Shown piece after piece: positions 15,915 through 24,064 of a DNA stretch of 33,464 nt (within the stretch, counting starts at the first letter, position 1; every line of letters starts with the position of its first letter). The stretch covers positions 1 through 33,464 of the forward strand of contig JBOIEQ010000034.1 in assembly GCA_050741255.1 (NCBI GenBank). The letters are read 5' to 3'. The stretch is from CAZXNF01 sp050741255. Its GTDB lineage: Bacteria > Pseudomonadota > Gammaproteobacteria > Burkholderiales > SG8-41. The position numbers and the translations under genes are program-made. The notes beneath the pieces were generated by a model. That model was not told where the DNA came from, did no database searches, and worked only from the letters and a program-made list of their open reading frames with translations.

Positions 15915-17867
15915 TCACCGTTCCGCCGTCTTGCCCCGGTACGGCTGCGGCGTCAGTGCCCCGGAGCGGAACGCACGCGCGGCGGTCTGGTAGAACGCGA
16001 CTGCTTCTTCGAGCAGTGCCGGGTCCGGCGGAGCAGGTGTCGCCGCCAGCGTCTTCGGATCGATCCAGTACGTCTCGACCTTGCGTTTGGGCAACAGCAC
16101 CGTCAACACGTTTTTTCGGTAGTAGCCGAGCGCCTGGTAATTGCTGATGAAGCCCCGCTCCGTCACCGCATCTTCCTCGAACACGGAGTGGCCGAAAAAA
16201 TTGTCCTCGCCATCCGCCCCGAGGATGTGCATCAGCGTCGGTGGCACGTCGATCTGGCTGGCGAGCTTGGTGTAAACGCCCGGCGGCAGCAACGCGGGCG
16301 CGTAGAGGATGAGCGGGATGTGATAACCGGCCACCGGCAGCCGCGTCTTGCCCGCCGCCGACGCGCAGTGATCGGCGACGAACACGAACAGCGTGTCCTT
16401 GAACCAGGGTTTCATGCGCGCCTGTTCGACGAAGCGCCCGATCGCGTAGTCGGTGTATTTGACGGCGCCATTGCGCCCGCCCGGCGAAGGGATATCGATG
16501 CGGCCGTCGGGATAGGTGAAGGGGCGGTGGTTGGAGGTCGTCATGACGTGCGCGAAGAAGCGCTTGCCCTTTGCATGCGCGCCATCCAGCGCTGTGAGCG
16601 TGTTGTCGAACAGCGCCTCATCGGCAACGCCCCAGACGTTCTCGAACGGGATGCTGGCCTTCGGAAAGTCGGTGCGGTCGAGGATGCCGTAGTTGTTGCC
16701 GCGGAAGTACTCGTTCATGTTGTCGAAGTAGCCGTAGCCGCCGTAGATGAAGTACGTCAGGAAACCCTGCTTCTGCAGCAGTTCGCCGATCGTCGCCAGA
16801 TTCTCGTTGTTGGGACGCCGCACGATTGCCTGGCCTGGCACCGGCGGCGTGCCGAGCGACAGCGCCTCCAGCCCGCGCACGGTGCGGGTGCCGCTCGCCA
16901 GCACGCGCTCGAACTTGAATCCCTCGCGGGCGTAGCGATCAAGATTGGGCGTCAGTCCGGCCGTGCTGCCGTAGGCGCCGAGGAATTCCGCCGACAGGCT
17001 TTCCACCGACACCAGCACCACGTTGCGCGGCGGCCGCCTGAATGGCGTGGGATGCAGACTCTCGTCCTCCACGGGGGGCTGCGCCTGCTCCTTCGCCAGG
17101 GGAATGCGCTCCACGCCCAGATCGACGAGCACCTTGTCCGCCCGATCCTGCGGGATCGTCAGGTAGTAGCGGTCGTAATCGAGTTCGTTGCGGCGGAAGG
17201 CTGCCACGAAGGTAAACCAGCCGTTGCTGCCCAGTTCGTCAGCATGGGCGTTGCCCATGCGGCCGATCTGGTCGACGCTGACAAAGGCGGCGGCCGCGGC
17301 CGGCCACAGCACGGCGACCGCCAGCACGGCAAACCGGCGCCGCCGCGACAGCGGCCGGTCGTCCCAGACGACGACGCGCACGAGCACCGCCGTGACCACC
17401 AGCGTCAGCACCGCCAGACCCGCCAGCAGCCAGACGACCGGGTAGGACTGGCGGATGTTGTCGATCACCTCCTTGGTGTAGACGAGGTAATCAACCGCGA
17501 TGAAATCGAAGCGCGCGGTGAACTCCTGCCAGAACACCAGCTCCGACAGCGACACGAACAGCAGTCCGAACAGCGCACCGGCCACGAGCACCCAGCGCGC
17601 CGCATTCGTCGCGCGATTCCGACGCCAGCGCAGCGGCAAGACCGCGTGCAGCACCAGCAACGGCGCGAGCGCGTAGCCGAGCACCGCCAGATCGAACCAC
17701 AGGCCGCGCAGGAAAATCATCGGCACGTGGGTCCAGCCCGCGTCCGCGGGTCCGACCCACAGCCACAGGCCGATGCGCAGCAACAGCCACACGGCGAGCG
17801 CGAGCAAGCCGATCAGCCAGGCAAGACCGGGAAGCCGCAGCCTGCGGCGGGAGGAAGTAGCGAACAT
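15915..17867 (-). CDS. LTA synthase family membrane sulfatase / phosphoethanolamine- or phosphoglycerol-transferase
   Basis: A 650-residue inner-membrane protein with about five N-terminal transmembrane helices followed by a periplasmic alkaline-phosphatase-like sulfatase domain. The domain opens with RNVVLVSVESLSAEFLGAYG, whose glutamate is a metal ligand. The threonine of SGTRTVRGLEAL occupies the nucleophile position, and FVADHCAS supplies the C-terminal Asp-His metal ligands. Family members transfer phosphoglycerol or phosphoethanolamine to glycans or lipids (LtaS, OpgB). Gram-negative members of this kind probably modify periplasmic glucans or lipopolysaccharide. The ATG at 17867 leads directly to a basic patch and the first helix; an in-frame upstream start at 17930 adds an unlikely extension. 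Confidence 0.88.
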   Translation of the reverse strand: MFATSSRRRLRLPGLAWLIGLLALAVWLLLRIGLWLWVGPADAGWTHVPMIFLRGLWFDLAVLGYALAPLLVLHAVLPLRWRRNRATNAARWVLVAGALFGLLFVSLSELVFWQEFTARFDFIAVDYLVYTKEVIDNIRQSYPVVWLLAGLAVLTLVVTAVLVRVVVWDDRPLSRRRRFAVLAVAVLWPAAAAAFVSVDQIGRMGNAHADELGSNGWFTFVAAFRRNELDYDRYYLTIPQDRADKVLVDLGVERIPLAKEQAQPPVEDESLHPTPFRRPPRNVVLVSVESLSAEFLGAYGSTAGLTPNLDRYAREGFKFERVLASGTRTVRGLEALSLGTPPVPGQAIVRRPNNENLATIGELLQKQGFLTYFIYGGYGYFDNMNEYFRGNNYGILDRTDFPKASIPFENVWGVADEALFDNTLTALDGAHAKGKRFFAHVMTTSNHRPFTYPDGRIDIPSPGGRNGAVKYTDYAIGRFVEQARMKPWFKDTLFVFVADHCASAAGKTRLPVAGYHIPLILYAPALLPPGVYTKLASQIDVPPTLMHILGADGEDNFFGHSVFEEDAVTERGFISNYQALGYYRKNVLTVLLPKRKVETYWIDPKTLAATPAPPDPALLEEAVAFYQTAARAFRSGALTPQPYRGKTAER

Positions 17868-18053
17868 TGCTGAGGATGGCGGCGGACGCGAGCCCGCCGG
17901 GGAGGATAAAAGTGGCGCGAGATTAGCCAAAACCCCTTACGCGAGACTTACGACTTCGGGGAGCCCTGCACTGCCGTGACGGGCAGCGATCCAGCAGTGC
18001 TTCCGCCCCCCGGGGTAAGATAATCGCACATCACTCATCTCCCGGAGGAACCC

Positions 18054-18581
18054 ATGACGAAAAAATGCTCGATCCCCGCCGTCGTCATGAGCGTAGCCGC
18101 ACTCGCTGCCTGCTCGGACATGGACACCCGCCCTGGCGCAACGGCTTCGTCCACACTGCGCCCCGCCAGCGGTTCGCAGGTGCAGGGCAGGATCACCTTC
18201 ACGCAAACGGGTACCACCGTACGCGCGGTCGGCGAAGTGACCGGCCTCACACCCGGTCTGCATGGTTTTCACCTGCATGAAAAAGGCGACTGTAGTGCCG
18301 CCGACGCGACGAGCGCGGGCGCGCACTTCAATCCGGGTGCGCACAAGCACGGCGGCCTGCAGTCGACGGAGCGCCACGCCGGCGACTTCGGCAACATTAC
18401 CGCCGACGCGTCGGGCAAAGCCGTGGTCAACGTGACAGTCAGCGGCATCAGCGTGGCCGCCGGCCAGCCGAACAGCATTCCCGGCCGCGGCCTGGTCGTG
18501 CACGCGCAGCCCGACGATGAAAAAACCGACCCGACAGGCAACTCCGGCGGCCGCATCGCCTGCGGCGTCATCCAGGGCTAA
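18054..18581 (+). CDS. sodC: Superoxide dismutase [Cu-Zn], lipoprotein
   Basis: A 175-residue periplasmic enzyme dismuting superoxide. The signal peptide ends in the lipobox LAAC20, so it is probably lipid-anchored. All metal ligands are visible: copper H73, H75, H91 and H150; zinc H91, H99, H108 and D111. The C80-C170 disulfide pair and the active-site R167 (GGRIACGVI) are also present. CGGAGGAACCC precedes the ATG. The gene is monocistronic, ending at a strong terminator. Detoxifying superoxide fits the neighbouring respiratory locus. Confidence 0.96.
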   Translation: MTKKCSIPAVVMSVAALAACSDMDTRPGATASSTLRPASGSQVQGRITFTQTGTTVRAVGEVTGLTPGLHGFHLHEKGDCSAADATSAGAHFNPGAHKHGGLQSTERHAGDFGNITADASGKAVVNVTVSGISVAAGQPNSIPGRGLVVHAQPDDEKTDPTGNSGGRIACGVIQG

Positions 18582-18586
18582 ACATG

Positions 18587-18623
18587 AAACAGCCCGCCCG
18601 GCTTGCGCCGGGCGGGCTGTTTT
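18587..18623. terminator. Strong bidirectional rho-independent terminator
   Basis: A perfect 16-bp stem (18587-18602 pairs with 18607-18622) around a 4-base loop. It is GC-rich, flanked by A-run and T-run, and lies between the convergent sodC and DUF3455 genes, so it can stop both transcripts. Confidence 0.93.
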
Positions 18624-18646
18624 GCCTGCAGGCGGTGCGGATCAGC

Positions 18647-19171
18647 TTACTTGTAGAACACGTAGTCCGCCTGGTACTTCACCAGTTGCTTCGCGCCCAT
18701 GTTGCCCTGCGCGCAGGCCGCGGTCGGGGCCACGCCGCCCATGGTGTTCAGGCGCTGGATGTACGTCACGCCCGTCATCGCCCCGCTACCCATCGCGGGG
18801 TTCGCCTGCACGAGCTGGAACGGGATGTTGCCGGTGCCGGCCGCGGGCGCCACGGCGAGTTGCTTGCCGGTCACCTTGCTGCCGTCGTTCGCTTCCCAGG
18901 TCGGGCCGCCGTAGTACTTGCCGACCGCTTTTTTGTCGCCGTCGTACAGCGTGGCCACCGGCGCCACGAACACCCATTCAAACGCCCCCGCCGCGCCCGC
19001 CTTGGCCCGGCATTCGTAGGTGATCTCGCCGACACCAACGGTGGTCATGTTGTATTTCGCATGGGCGGGTGGCGTGACCGCCGCGGGGGCTTCGGGGGCT
19101 TTCATGCCGGACGCGCAGGCGGCCAGGGCAAGCGGCACGATAAGAACTGAGGCGCGATGAAACGAATGCAT
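18647..19171 (-). CDS. DUF3455 domain lipoprotein
   Basis: A 174-residue exported protein with a signal peptide ending in the lipobox LAAC. The mature part has the DUF3455 features GVGEITYECRAK near residue 46, FEWVFVAPVATLYD and GKYYGGPTWEANDGSKVTGK, and ends VKYQADYVFYK. Two cysteines remain in the mature domain (YECR and AACAQG). The function of this family is unknown. AAGGAGATCCCC precedes the ATG at 19171; an in-frame start at 19207 is rejected. It is convergent with sodC. Confidence 0.85.
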   Translation of the reverse strand: MHSFHRASVLIVPLALAACASGMKAPEAPAAVTPPAHAKYNMTTVGVGEITYECRAKAGAAGAFEWVFVAPVATLYDGDKKAVGKYYGGPTWEANDGSKVTGKQLAVAPAAGTGNIPFQLVQANPAMGSGAMTGVTYIQRLNTMGGVAPTAACAQGNMGAKQLVKYQADYVFYK

Positions 19172-19255
19172 GGGGATCTCCTTGAATATTCTGGGGAAAC
19201 AGGCCACGTTAGCCCGCCCTCTCTCCAGTTACGCGGGAAATCCTCCACTGGATGC

Positions 19256-19281
19256 AAAAAAAGACGGGCCGCAGCCCGTCT
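19256..19281 (-). terminator. Rho-independent terminator for the first universal stress protein gene
   Basis: On the minus strand GACGGGC (19280-19274) pairs with GCCCGTC (19269-19263) around a 4-base loop, followed by seven T residues (19262-19256). It lies 26 bases past the stop of the universal stress protein gene. Confidence 0.85.
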
Positions 19282-19306
19282 CCTGCATGTGCACCCGCGC
19301 CCGCGC

Positions 19307-19750
19307 TCAGCGGTAGACCACCACCGGCACCTTGGACTGCGACAGCACCTTGTTGGTGACGCTGCCGAGCACCACGCCGGCGAGGCCGCGCCGGCCGTGT
19401 GAGGCGATGAAAATCACGTCGCACTTGCGCTTTTTTGCCGCGGCGATGATGCCTTCGTGCGGCGAACGCTCGACGGTCGAGAGCAAGGTGAACGGCACCT
19501 GGGCCGCGCGCGCGGCCTTGCCGATCTTGTCGAGGACCGACTTCGCGGCGGCCTGGCCGCGCGCGTCGAGCGCTGCCGCCATGTGGCGGTCGATGATGTA
19601 GCCGTCGCCGTAATGCACCTGCGCCAGCGGTTCCCGCGCGGTGTAGGCGGTGATACGGGCGCCCAGCTTGGCCGCCATGGCGATGCCCGCCTTGACGGCC
19701 TTGCCTGCCAGCGGCGAACCGTCCGTGGGAATCAGGATGTGTTTGAACAT
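19307..19750 (-). CDS. Universal stress protein, UspA family
   Basis: A 147-residue single-domain cytoplasmic protein. It starts MFKHILIPTDGSPLAGKAV and has the nucleotide-binding signature of ATP-binding members near the C-terminus (GRRGLAGVVLGSVTNKVL, then PVVVYR). AAAGGAGCGATC precedes the ATG at 19750. An FNR-like site (TTGATGCAGGTCAA on this strand) lies 86 bases upstream, suggesting induction at low oxygen, as known for Anr-controlled Usp proteins in pseudomonads. The gene is alone, with its own terminator. Confidence 0.93.
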   Translation of the reverse strand: MFKHILIPTDGSPLAGKAVKAGIAMAAKLGARITAYTAREPLAQVHYGDGYIIDRHMAAALDARGQAAAKSVLDKIGKAARAAQVPFTLLSTVERSPHEGIIAAAKKRKCDVIFIASHGRRGLAGVVLGSVTNKVLSQSKVPVVVYR

Positions 19751-19835
19751 GATCGCTCCTTTGTTTGATCGGATGAACGAACCCGTGTGCGCCGTAGTCT
19801 TGGATTGAAGCTTATCGCGCAGCCCGCCGACGACT

Positions 19836-19849
19836 TTGACCTGCATCAA
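19836..19849 (-). promoter_or_regulatory. FNR/Anr-type binding site upstream of universal stress protein gene
   Basis: On the minus strand the site reads TTGATGCAGGTCAA, against the consensus TTGAT-N4-ATCAA (nine of ten informative bases). A GATAAG sequence about 20 bases further could be a -10 element. Confidence 0.65.
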
Positions 19850-19861
19850 GGATGCGTGCGG

Positions 19862-20605
19862 TCAGGGCCGCAGCGCCGCCAGCCCGGGCAGGGGCCTGCA
19901 CACCAGCCCGTCAATGCCGATGGCGGGCGGTTGCACGCTCCACACCAGCGCGTAGAAGCCAAACCCCGCGATCAGGGCGCCGGCGACCATTCTCGGCAAC
20001 GCGCCTCGGCGGCGCTCCAGTAAACGCCCCCACAGCAGCCCGAGACCGAGCAGGTTGGGGAGTGTGCCCAGGCCGAAAGCAAACATGACGAGTGCCCCCT
20101 CTCCCGCACTGCCGAGCGCGAGCGCGGTGAGCAACACGAGGTAGACCATGCCGCACGGCAGCCAGCCCCACAACGCCCCCAGCGCGAGTGCGCGCGGCAG
20201 TGACGTGACCGGCAGCAAATGGCGCGTCAGCGGCTGCAGCCGCCGCCAGACCAGGGCGCCCAGCGCCTCGATCCGCGCGACCCCCGGCAGCAGGCCCGTC
20301 AGCCAGGCCCCCAGCAGGATCAGTGACACGCTCGCCACCGCCGCCAGCACCGCCTGCAGCAGCGGCGCGGCACGCGTCAGCAGACCCGCCTGGCCGAGCG
20401 CACCGGCAAGCGCTCCGGCGCAGGCGTAGCTCGCCAGCCGGCCCGCGTTGTACGCCAGCAGGTAGCGCGGTGTCGCACGTCCGGCAGCGCCGCGGGCCGC
20501 GGTAAACGCATGCACGATGCCGCCGCACATCCCCGCGCAATGCACGCCGCCCGCGAGTCCCGTGACGAAGGCCGCGCCGGCGGCCACGCCGAGCAGCGCG
20601 CTCAC
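19862..20605 (-). CDS. Sulfite exporter TauE/SafE-like family membrane protein (COG2836, DsbD_2 fold)
   Basis: A 247-residue inner-membrane protein with about six hydrophobic helices. It has the COG2836 signatures GGVHCAGMCGGIVHAF near residue 19, YLLAYNAGRLASYACAG and ALGALWGWLPCGMVYLVL. The paired cysteines in HCAGMC and the proline-cysteine in LPCGMVY resemble the redox or metal-binding membrane domain of the DsbD/CcdA type. In Pseudomonas an equivalent gene lies between ccoS and hemN, so a role in cbb3 or copper maturation is more likely than sulfite export. The GTG start overlaps the hemN stop (GTGA), implying translational coupling. Confidence 0.82.
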   Translation of the reverse strand: MSALLGVAAGAAFVTGLAGGVHCAGMCGGIVHAFTAARGAAGRATPRYLLAYNAGRLASYACAGALAGALGQAGLLTRAAPLLQAVLAAVASVSLILLGAWLTGLLPGVARIEALGALVWRRLQPLTRHLLPVTSLPRALALGALWGWLPCGMVYLVLLTALALGSAGEGALVMFAFGLGTLPNLLGLGLLWGRLLERRRGALPRMVAGALIAGFGFYALVWSVQPPAIGIDGLVCRPLPGLAALRP

Positions 20606-22017
20606 AGGATCCCCGAGTAGCGGCGGCGCTCGCGGTCGGCGCGCAGGTAGCGGTCGAACACCATCGCAATCGCGCGCACCACGAAACGCCCGCGCGGCGT
20701 CACCGTCAGCCAGCGGGGTTCGCGCACCAGCAGGCCGAGCCGCTCGAATTCCTCCAGCGCCACGAGTTCCGTGGCGTAAGCCTTGTCAAAATCGAGCAGC
20801 CAGGCCTCCTCGATGCCCTCCTTGGACACCGCGAACTGGCACATGAGGGCCTGAATGACGGCGCGCCGGGCGAGGTCGTCCGCAGTCAGTTCCAGCCCGC
20901 GCATGACCGGCAGTTCGCCGCGGTCGAGCGCGTCGCAGTATTCCGGCAGCGTGCGGTGGTTCTGGCTGTAGGTGGCGGCCACCGCCCCGATCGCCGACAC
21001 GCCGAGGCCGACGAGATCGCAGTCGCCGCGCGTGGTATAGCCCTGGAAGTTGCGGTAGAGCCGCCCCTGGCGCTGCGCCACCGCCAGCGCGTCGCCCGGC
21101 AACGCGAAATGGTCCATACCGATGTGCATGTAGCCGGCCTCGCCCAGGCGGCGGATGCCGAGTTCCAGCAGTTTCAGTTTCGCCTCCGGCGCCGGCAACT
21201 CCGACTCGACGATGCGGCGCTGCGGCTTGAACGCGCGCGGCAGGTGCGCGTAGCTGTAGAGCGCGATGCGGTCGGGCGCCAGCGCGATCACCCGCGCCAG
21301 CGTGCGGTTGAAGCCCAAACTGGTCTGGCGCGGCAGCCCGTAGATCAGGTCGATGTTCACCGAGGAGAAGCCGTTGGCCCGCGCCGCGTTCACCACTTCA
21401 GCCGTCTGCGCCTCGCTCTGGATGCGGTTGATCGCGCGCTGCACGTCCGGGTCAAAGTCCTGGACGCCGACGGACAAGCGGTTGAACCCGAGCTTGGCGA
21501 GTTGCTCCACGCGCGCGGCATCCGCCGAGCGCGGATCGATCTCGATCGAATACTCGCCGTCGGGCGCAAAGTCGTAGCGCTCGCGCAGCATGTGCACGAG
21601 CGCCCCGGTCTGCGCCGGTGTCAGGAAGTTCGGCGTCCCGCCGCCCCAGTGCATCTGCACCACCGGCACGGTCGGGCCGCCCAGGGCCACGCGCTGGAGT
21701 GTCGCCTCGCGTTCGAGGTAGCCCAGGTAGCTGTCCGCGCGGCTGCGGTCACGGGTCGCGATCTTGTTGCAGCCGCAGTAAAAACACAGCGTCGCGCAGA
21801 ACGGCACGTGAAGGTACAGGGACAGCGGGCGGTCGATACCGCCGACGTTGCGGCGCAGCAACGACGCGCGGTAGGCCTCGTCGCCGAAGGCCTCCACGAA
21901 GCGGTCGGCGGTCGGATACGAGGTGTAGCGCGGCCCCGGCCCGTCGAAACGGCGGATCAGCGCGGGGTCGAACGCGGATGCACCCGAAGCGGTTGGTATT
22001 GGGATGGACTGATGCAT
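20602..22017 (-). CDS. hemN: Oxygen-independent coproporphyrinogen III oxidase
   Basis: A 471-residue radical-SAM enzyme converting coproporphyrinogen III to protoporphyrinogen IX without oxygen. The HemN cluster motif is C74-x3-C78-x2-C81-x-C83 in VPFCATLCFYCGCNK. The upstream YTSYPTADRF, the GGGTPNFL motif and the HemN C-terminal region are present, distinguishing it from HemW. The ATG at 22017 gives the family N-terminus; a longer frame to 22140 would run into the divergent fnr gene. An FNR-like site lies about 50 bases upstream. The gene supplies heme for microaerobic cytochromes and is coupled to the downstream COG2836 gene. Confidence 0.95.
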   Translation of the reverse strand: MHQSIPIPTASGASAFDPALIRRFDGPGPRYTSYPTADRFVEAFGDEAYRASLLRRNVGGIDRPLSLYLHVPFCATLCFYCGCNKIATRDRSRADSYLGYLEREATLQRVALGGPTVPVVQMHWGGGTPNFLTPAQTGALVHMLRERYDFAPDGEYSIEIDPRSADAARVEQLAKLGFNRLSVGVQDFDPDVQRAINRIQSEAQTAEVVNAARANGFSSVNIDLIYGLPRQTSLGFNRTLARVIALAPDRIALYSYAHLPRAFKPQRRIVESELPAPEAKLKLLELGIRRLGEAGYMHIGMDHFALPGDALAVAQRQGRLYRNFQGYTTRGDCDLVGLGVSAIGAVAATYSQNHRTLPEYCDALDRGELPVMRGLELTADDLARRAVIQALMCQFAVSKEGIEEAWLLDFDKAYATELVALEEFERLGLLVREPRWLTVTPRGRFVVRAIAMVFDRYLRADRERRRYSGIL

Positions 22018-22065
22018 AACGGGATGCCGACAATGGCCAGTATCCGCGCCGGGTCCCGGGCGGGC

Positions 22066-22079
22066 TTGATATGCGTCAA
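22066..22079. promoter_or_regulatory. FNR/Anr-type site shared by divergent hemN and fnr
   Basis: TTGATATGCGTCAA on the plus strand, lying between divergent starts at 22017 and 22120. On the hemN side a GATACT -10-like hexamer lies 21 bases away, the spacing expected of a class II FNR promoter. For fnr it could mediate autoregulation. Confidence 0.72.
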
Positions 22080-22119
22080 ACCGCCGCCGGTTTTTATCGT
22101 TTCGCGTATCCTTAGCCCC

Positions 22120-22875
22120 ATGGTCGCCGTCCACGCCCACGCCCCAGTGATCTCCATCCGCGAGCTACGCTCGCACTGTTCCGGCTGCAACCTCCGCGAG
22201 TTGTGCCTGCCCGCCGGTCTCGACGGCACCGATCTCGCCGAGCTCGACCGCCTCGTCGCCCGCCCGCGCCCCCTCGGACGGGGCGACACCCTGTTCCGCG
22301 CGGGGAGCGAACTCGCCTCCCTCTACGCCGTGCGGACCGGCTTCCTGAAGAGCGTCGTGCTGCACGACGACGGACGCGAACAGGTCGCCGGCTTTCACAT
22401 GACCGGCGAGGTCATGGGCATGGACGGTATCGGCGGGGGCAAGCACCAGTGCGACGCCGTCGCGCTGGAAGACAGCGAGGTCTGCGAGATTCCCTTTGCG
22501 GAACTGGAACGTCTCTCGCGCGAAATTCCTGCGCTGCAAAGCCACTTCCACCGCATGATGAGCCGTGAGATCGCGCACGACCACGGCGTCATGCTGCTGC
22601 TCGGCAGCATGCGCGCCGAGGAGCGGCTCGCCGCCTTCCTGCTCAACCTGTCGCAGCGCTACGCCGCGCGCGGCTACTCCTCCACGCAGTTCAACCTGCG
22701 CATGACGCGCGAGGAAATCGGCAGCTACCTCGGGCTCAAGCTCGAAACCGTCAGCCGGGCGTTCTCGCATTTTCAGGACAAGGGCCTGCTCACGGTGCGC
22801 AACAAGGCCGTCGACATTCTCGACCTGCCGGGCCTCAAGGCGCTGATGGGCCAGAACTGCGCCGCGCCGCGCTAA
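22120..22875 (+). CDS. fnr: FNR/Anr-type oxygen-sensing transcriptional regulator
   Basis: A 251-residue CRP/FNR-family regulator with all four [4Fe-4S] cysteines at exactly the E. coli positions: C20, C23, C29 (HCSGCNLRELC) and C122 (EVCEIPF). A cyclic-nucleotide-like beta-roll follows, then a dimerisation helix and a winged helix whose recognition helix reads LGLKLETVSRAFSHFQ. The ExxSR residues match those contacting TTGAT half sites in FNR. It should activate anaerobic and microaerobic genes. Six matching sites occur in this window. Betaproteobacterial names include fnr, anr and btr; the orthologue name is not decided here. Confidence 0.95.
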   Translation: MVAVHAHAPVISIRELRSHCSGCNLRELCLPAGLDGTDLAELDRLVARPRPLGRGDTLFRAGSELASLYAVRTGFLKSVVLHDDGREQVAGFHMTGEVMGMDGIGGGKHQCDAVALEDSEVCEIPFAELERLSREIPALQSHFHRMMSREIAHDHGVMLLLGSMRAEERLAAFLLNLSQRYAARGYSSTQFNLRMTREEIGSYLGLKLETVSRAFSHFQDKGLLTVRNKAVDILDLPGLKALMGQNCAAPR

Positions 22876-22891
22876 ACGCCGGCCGGCCGCT

Positions 22892-23179
22892 TCATTTCTC
22901 GAACCGGTACTGCGTGGCGTTGAGGTAGGCCGTCACGTCGTCGATCTCGGCGTCGCTCCAGCGCAGGCGGTCGTTGCGCTGCCAGAGGTCCACGATGCCG
23001 CGCAGTTCCGCCCGCGTGTTCGGCCAGCGGTCGGCGCGCCCGTGCACCTGCCGGTTGTGGCAGAACTGGCAGTGGTTCTCGTAGAGCAGGCGCCCGCGTC
23101 CGAGGTCCGCGGCCGCTCCCTCCCCCGCGGTACCCGCCAGCAGCATCACCGCCAGCAGCGTCCGGGCGCTATTGCCCAC
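22892..23179 (-). CDS. Small c-type cytochrome
   Basis: A 95-residue periplasmic protein with a Sec signal peptide (cleavage probably after GEGAAA) and one heme site CQFCH at about residues 37-41. The C-terminal helix WSDAEIDDVTAYLNATQYRF is typical of class I cytochrome c, but an obvious axial methionine is not visible in the short loop, so the sixth ligand is uncertain. The GTG start at 23179 overlaps the end of the preceding universal stress protein gene by 11 bases, so the two are co-transcribed. It is a candidate electron carrier for the cbb3 oxidase. Confidence 0.82.
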   Translation of the reverse strand: MGNSARTLLAVMLLAGTAGEGAAADLGRGRLLYENHCQFCHNRQVHGRADRWPNTRAELRGIVDLWQRNDRLRWSDAEIDDVTAYLNATQYRFEK

Positions 23180-23636
23180 GACGGCGCGCGCTCCGGATCA
23201 GGAGCACGGGAACACGCGACGCCCGGATCACCGTCTCCGCGTCGCTGCCGAGCACGACATGGCTGAGCCCCCGCCGGCCGTGCGTCCCCATCACGATGAG
23301 GTCCGCGCGCCATTTCTTCGCCTCGCGGACGATAACCTCGCCAACCCGGCCCATCGCGCTGCGCGTCACGGCGGCCTCCGCCCGCACGCGCCGGCCCGCG
23401 GCCTGCTTGCGGGACCGCGTCAGCACCGCCTCCCCCTCCTTGCCCAGTGCCCGGACCAGATCGACACCCGTAAACCCGAAGGCTTCGCTCTGCACCACCG
23501 GAAACTCGTCGATGACATACACGAGGCGTACGCGCGCGGCCATATCCTTCGCGAGGCGCAGCGCCTCGCGCAAGCCGGCAGTCGCAGTGGCGCTGCCGTC
23601 CACCGGCACGAAAATCCGTTTGTAGGCACCCGCCAT
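23169..23636 (-). CDS. Universal stress protein, UspA family (second copy)
   Basis: A 155-residue protein starting AYKRIFVPVDGSATATAG. It has the ATP-binding signature (MGTHGRRGLSHVVLGSDAETVI, then PVLLIRS). CGGAGGGGAAC precedes the ATG at 23636. It is divergent in sequence from the Usp at 19307, so it is not a recent duplicate. A FNR-like site lies 60 bases upstream with a CACAAT -10-like element at class II spacing. It forms a two-gene unit with the overlapping cytochrome c gene. Confidence 0.93.
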   Translation of the reverse strand: MAGAYKRIFVPVDGSATATAGLREALRLAKDMAARVRLVYVIDEFPVVQSEAFGFTGVDLVRALGKEGEAVLTRSRKQAAGRRVRAEAAVTRSAMGRVGEVIVREAKKWRADLIVMGTHGRRGLSHVVLGSDAETVIRASRVPVLLIRSARRRGQ

Positions 23637-23695
23637 GTTCCCCTCCGTGTTCGCGATCGATGAAATGGATTGTGAGCCCGTGGTGGTGGGCGGCT

Positions 23696-23709
23696 TTGAC
23701 CTGCGTCAA
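23696..23709 (-). promoter_or_regulatory. FNR/Anr-type site upstream of second universal stress protein
   Basis: On the minus strand the site reads TTGACGCAGGTCAA. A CACAAT hexamer lies 21 bases downstream, as expected for a class II FNR-activated promoter. Both half sites are imperfect (TTGAC and GTCAA). Confidence 0.65.
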
Positions 23710-23996
23710 ACCTCGCCTTCGCGTTTCGGACAACCGTACGGCCGCTCGTCGGCTGCCAGCGGACAGAAATGATTGAGATCCGCCGCCGGCCGCTGCAGGA
23801 AGCAGGTGAAGGCGCTGGAGGCCGCCGCGAACGCCCAGAACACGAAGAACCCGGCCGTGTAGACCACCGTGCGCGGCCAGGCAAGCGCTTCGCCGAAGAA
23901 CGCAATGTCGTGCGGATCGAACAGCGTGAAGAAAACGGCGTTCGCCAGGCCGCCGACGATGAACGACGGCCAGAGTATCCAGATCCAGCGCTGCAT
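23706..23996 (-). CDS. Small two-helix membrane protein of the cbb3 locus
   Basis: A 96-residue protein starting MQRWIWILWPSFIVGGLANA. Two hydrophobic segments (about residues 4-24 and 42-66) are followed by a short hydrophilic tail with cysteines in FTCFLQRP, HFCPL and YGCPK. GGAGGAGAAGG precedes the ATG at 23996; an in-frame ATG at 24023 lacks such a site. It lies 68 bases after ccoH. I do not recognise a named family. Its position suggests a role in cytochrome oxidase assembly or electron transfer, but this is inference. The 3' end overlaps the FNR-like site of the next gene. Confidence 0.75.
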   Translation of the reverse strand: MQRWIWILWPSFIVGGLANAVFFTLFDPHDIAFFGEALAWPRTVVYTAGFFVFWAFAAASSAFTCFLQRPAADLNHFCPLAADERPYGCPKREGEV

Positions 23997-24064
23997 GGGC
24001 CTTCTCCTCCAGAACGGTTGCATCAGCTTCCCGTGCCCGGCGGCGTTCGGTGCGCCGCCGGCGA

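Noticed and set aside
15894..17873. Plus-strand open frame of 659 codons
   Set aside because: Antisense to the membrane sulfatase gene, rich in His, Arg and Gln, no motifs.
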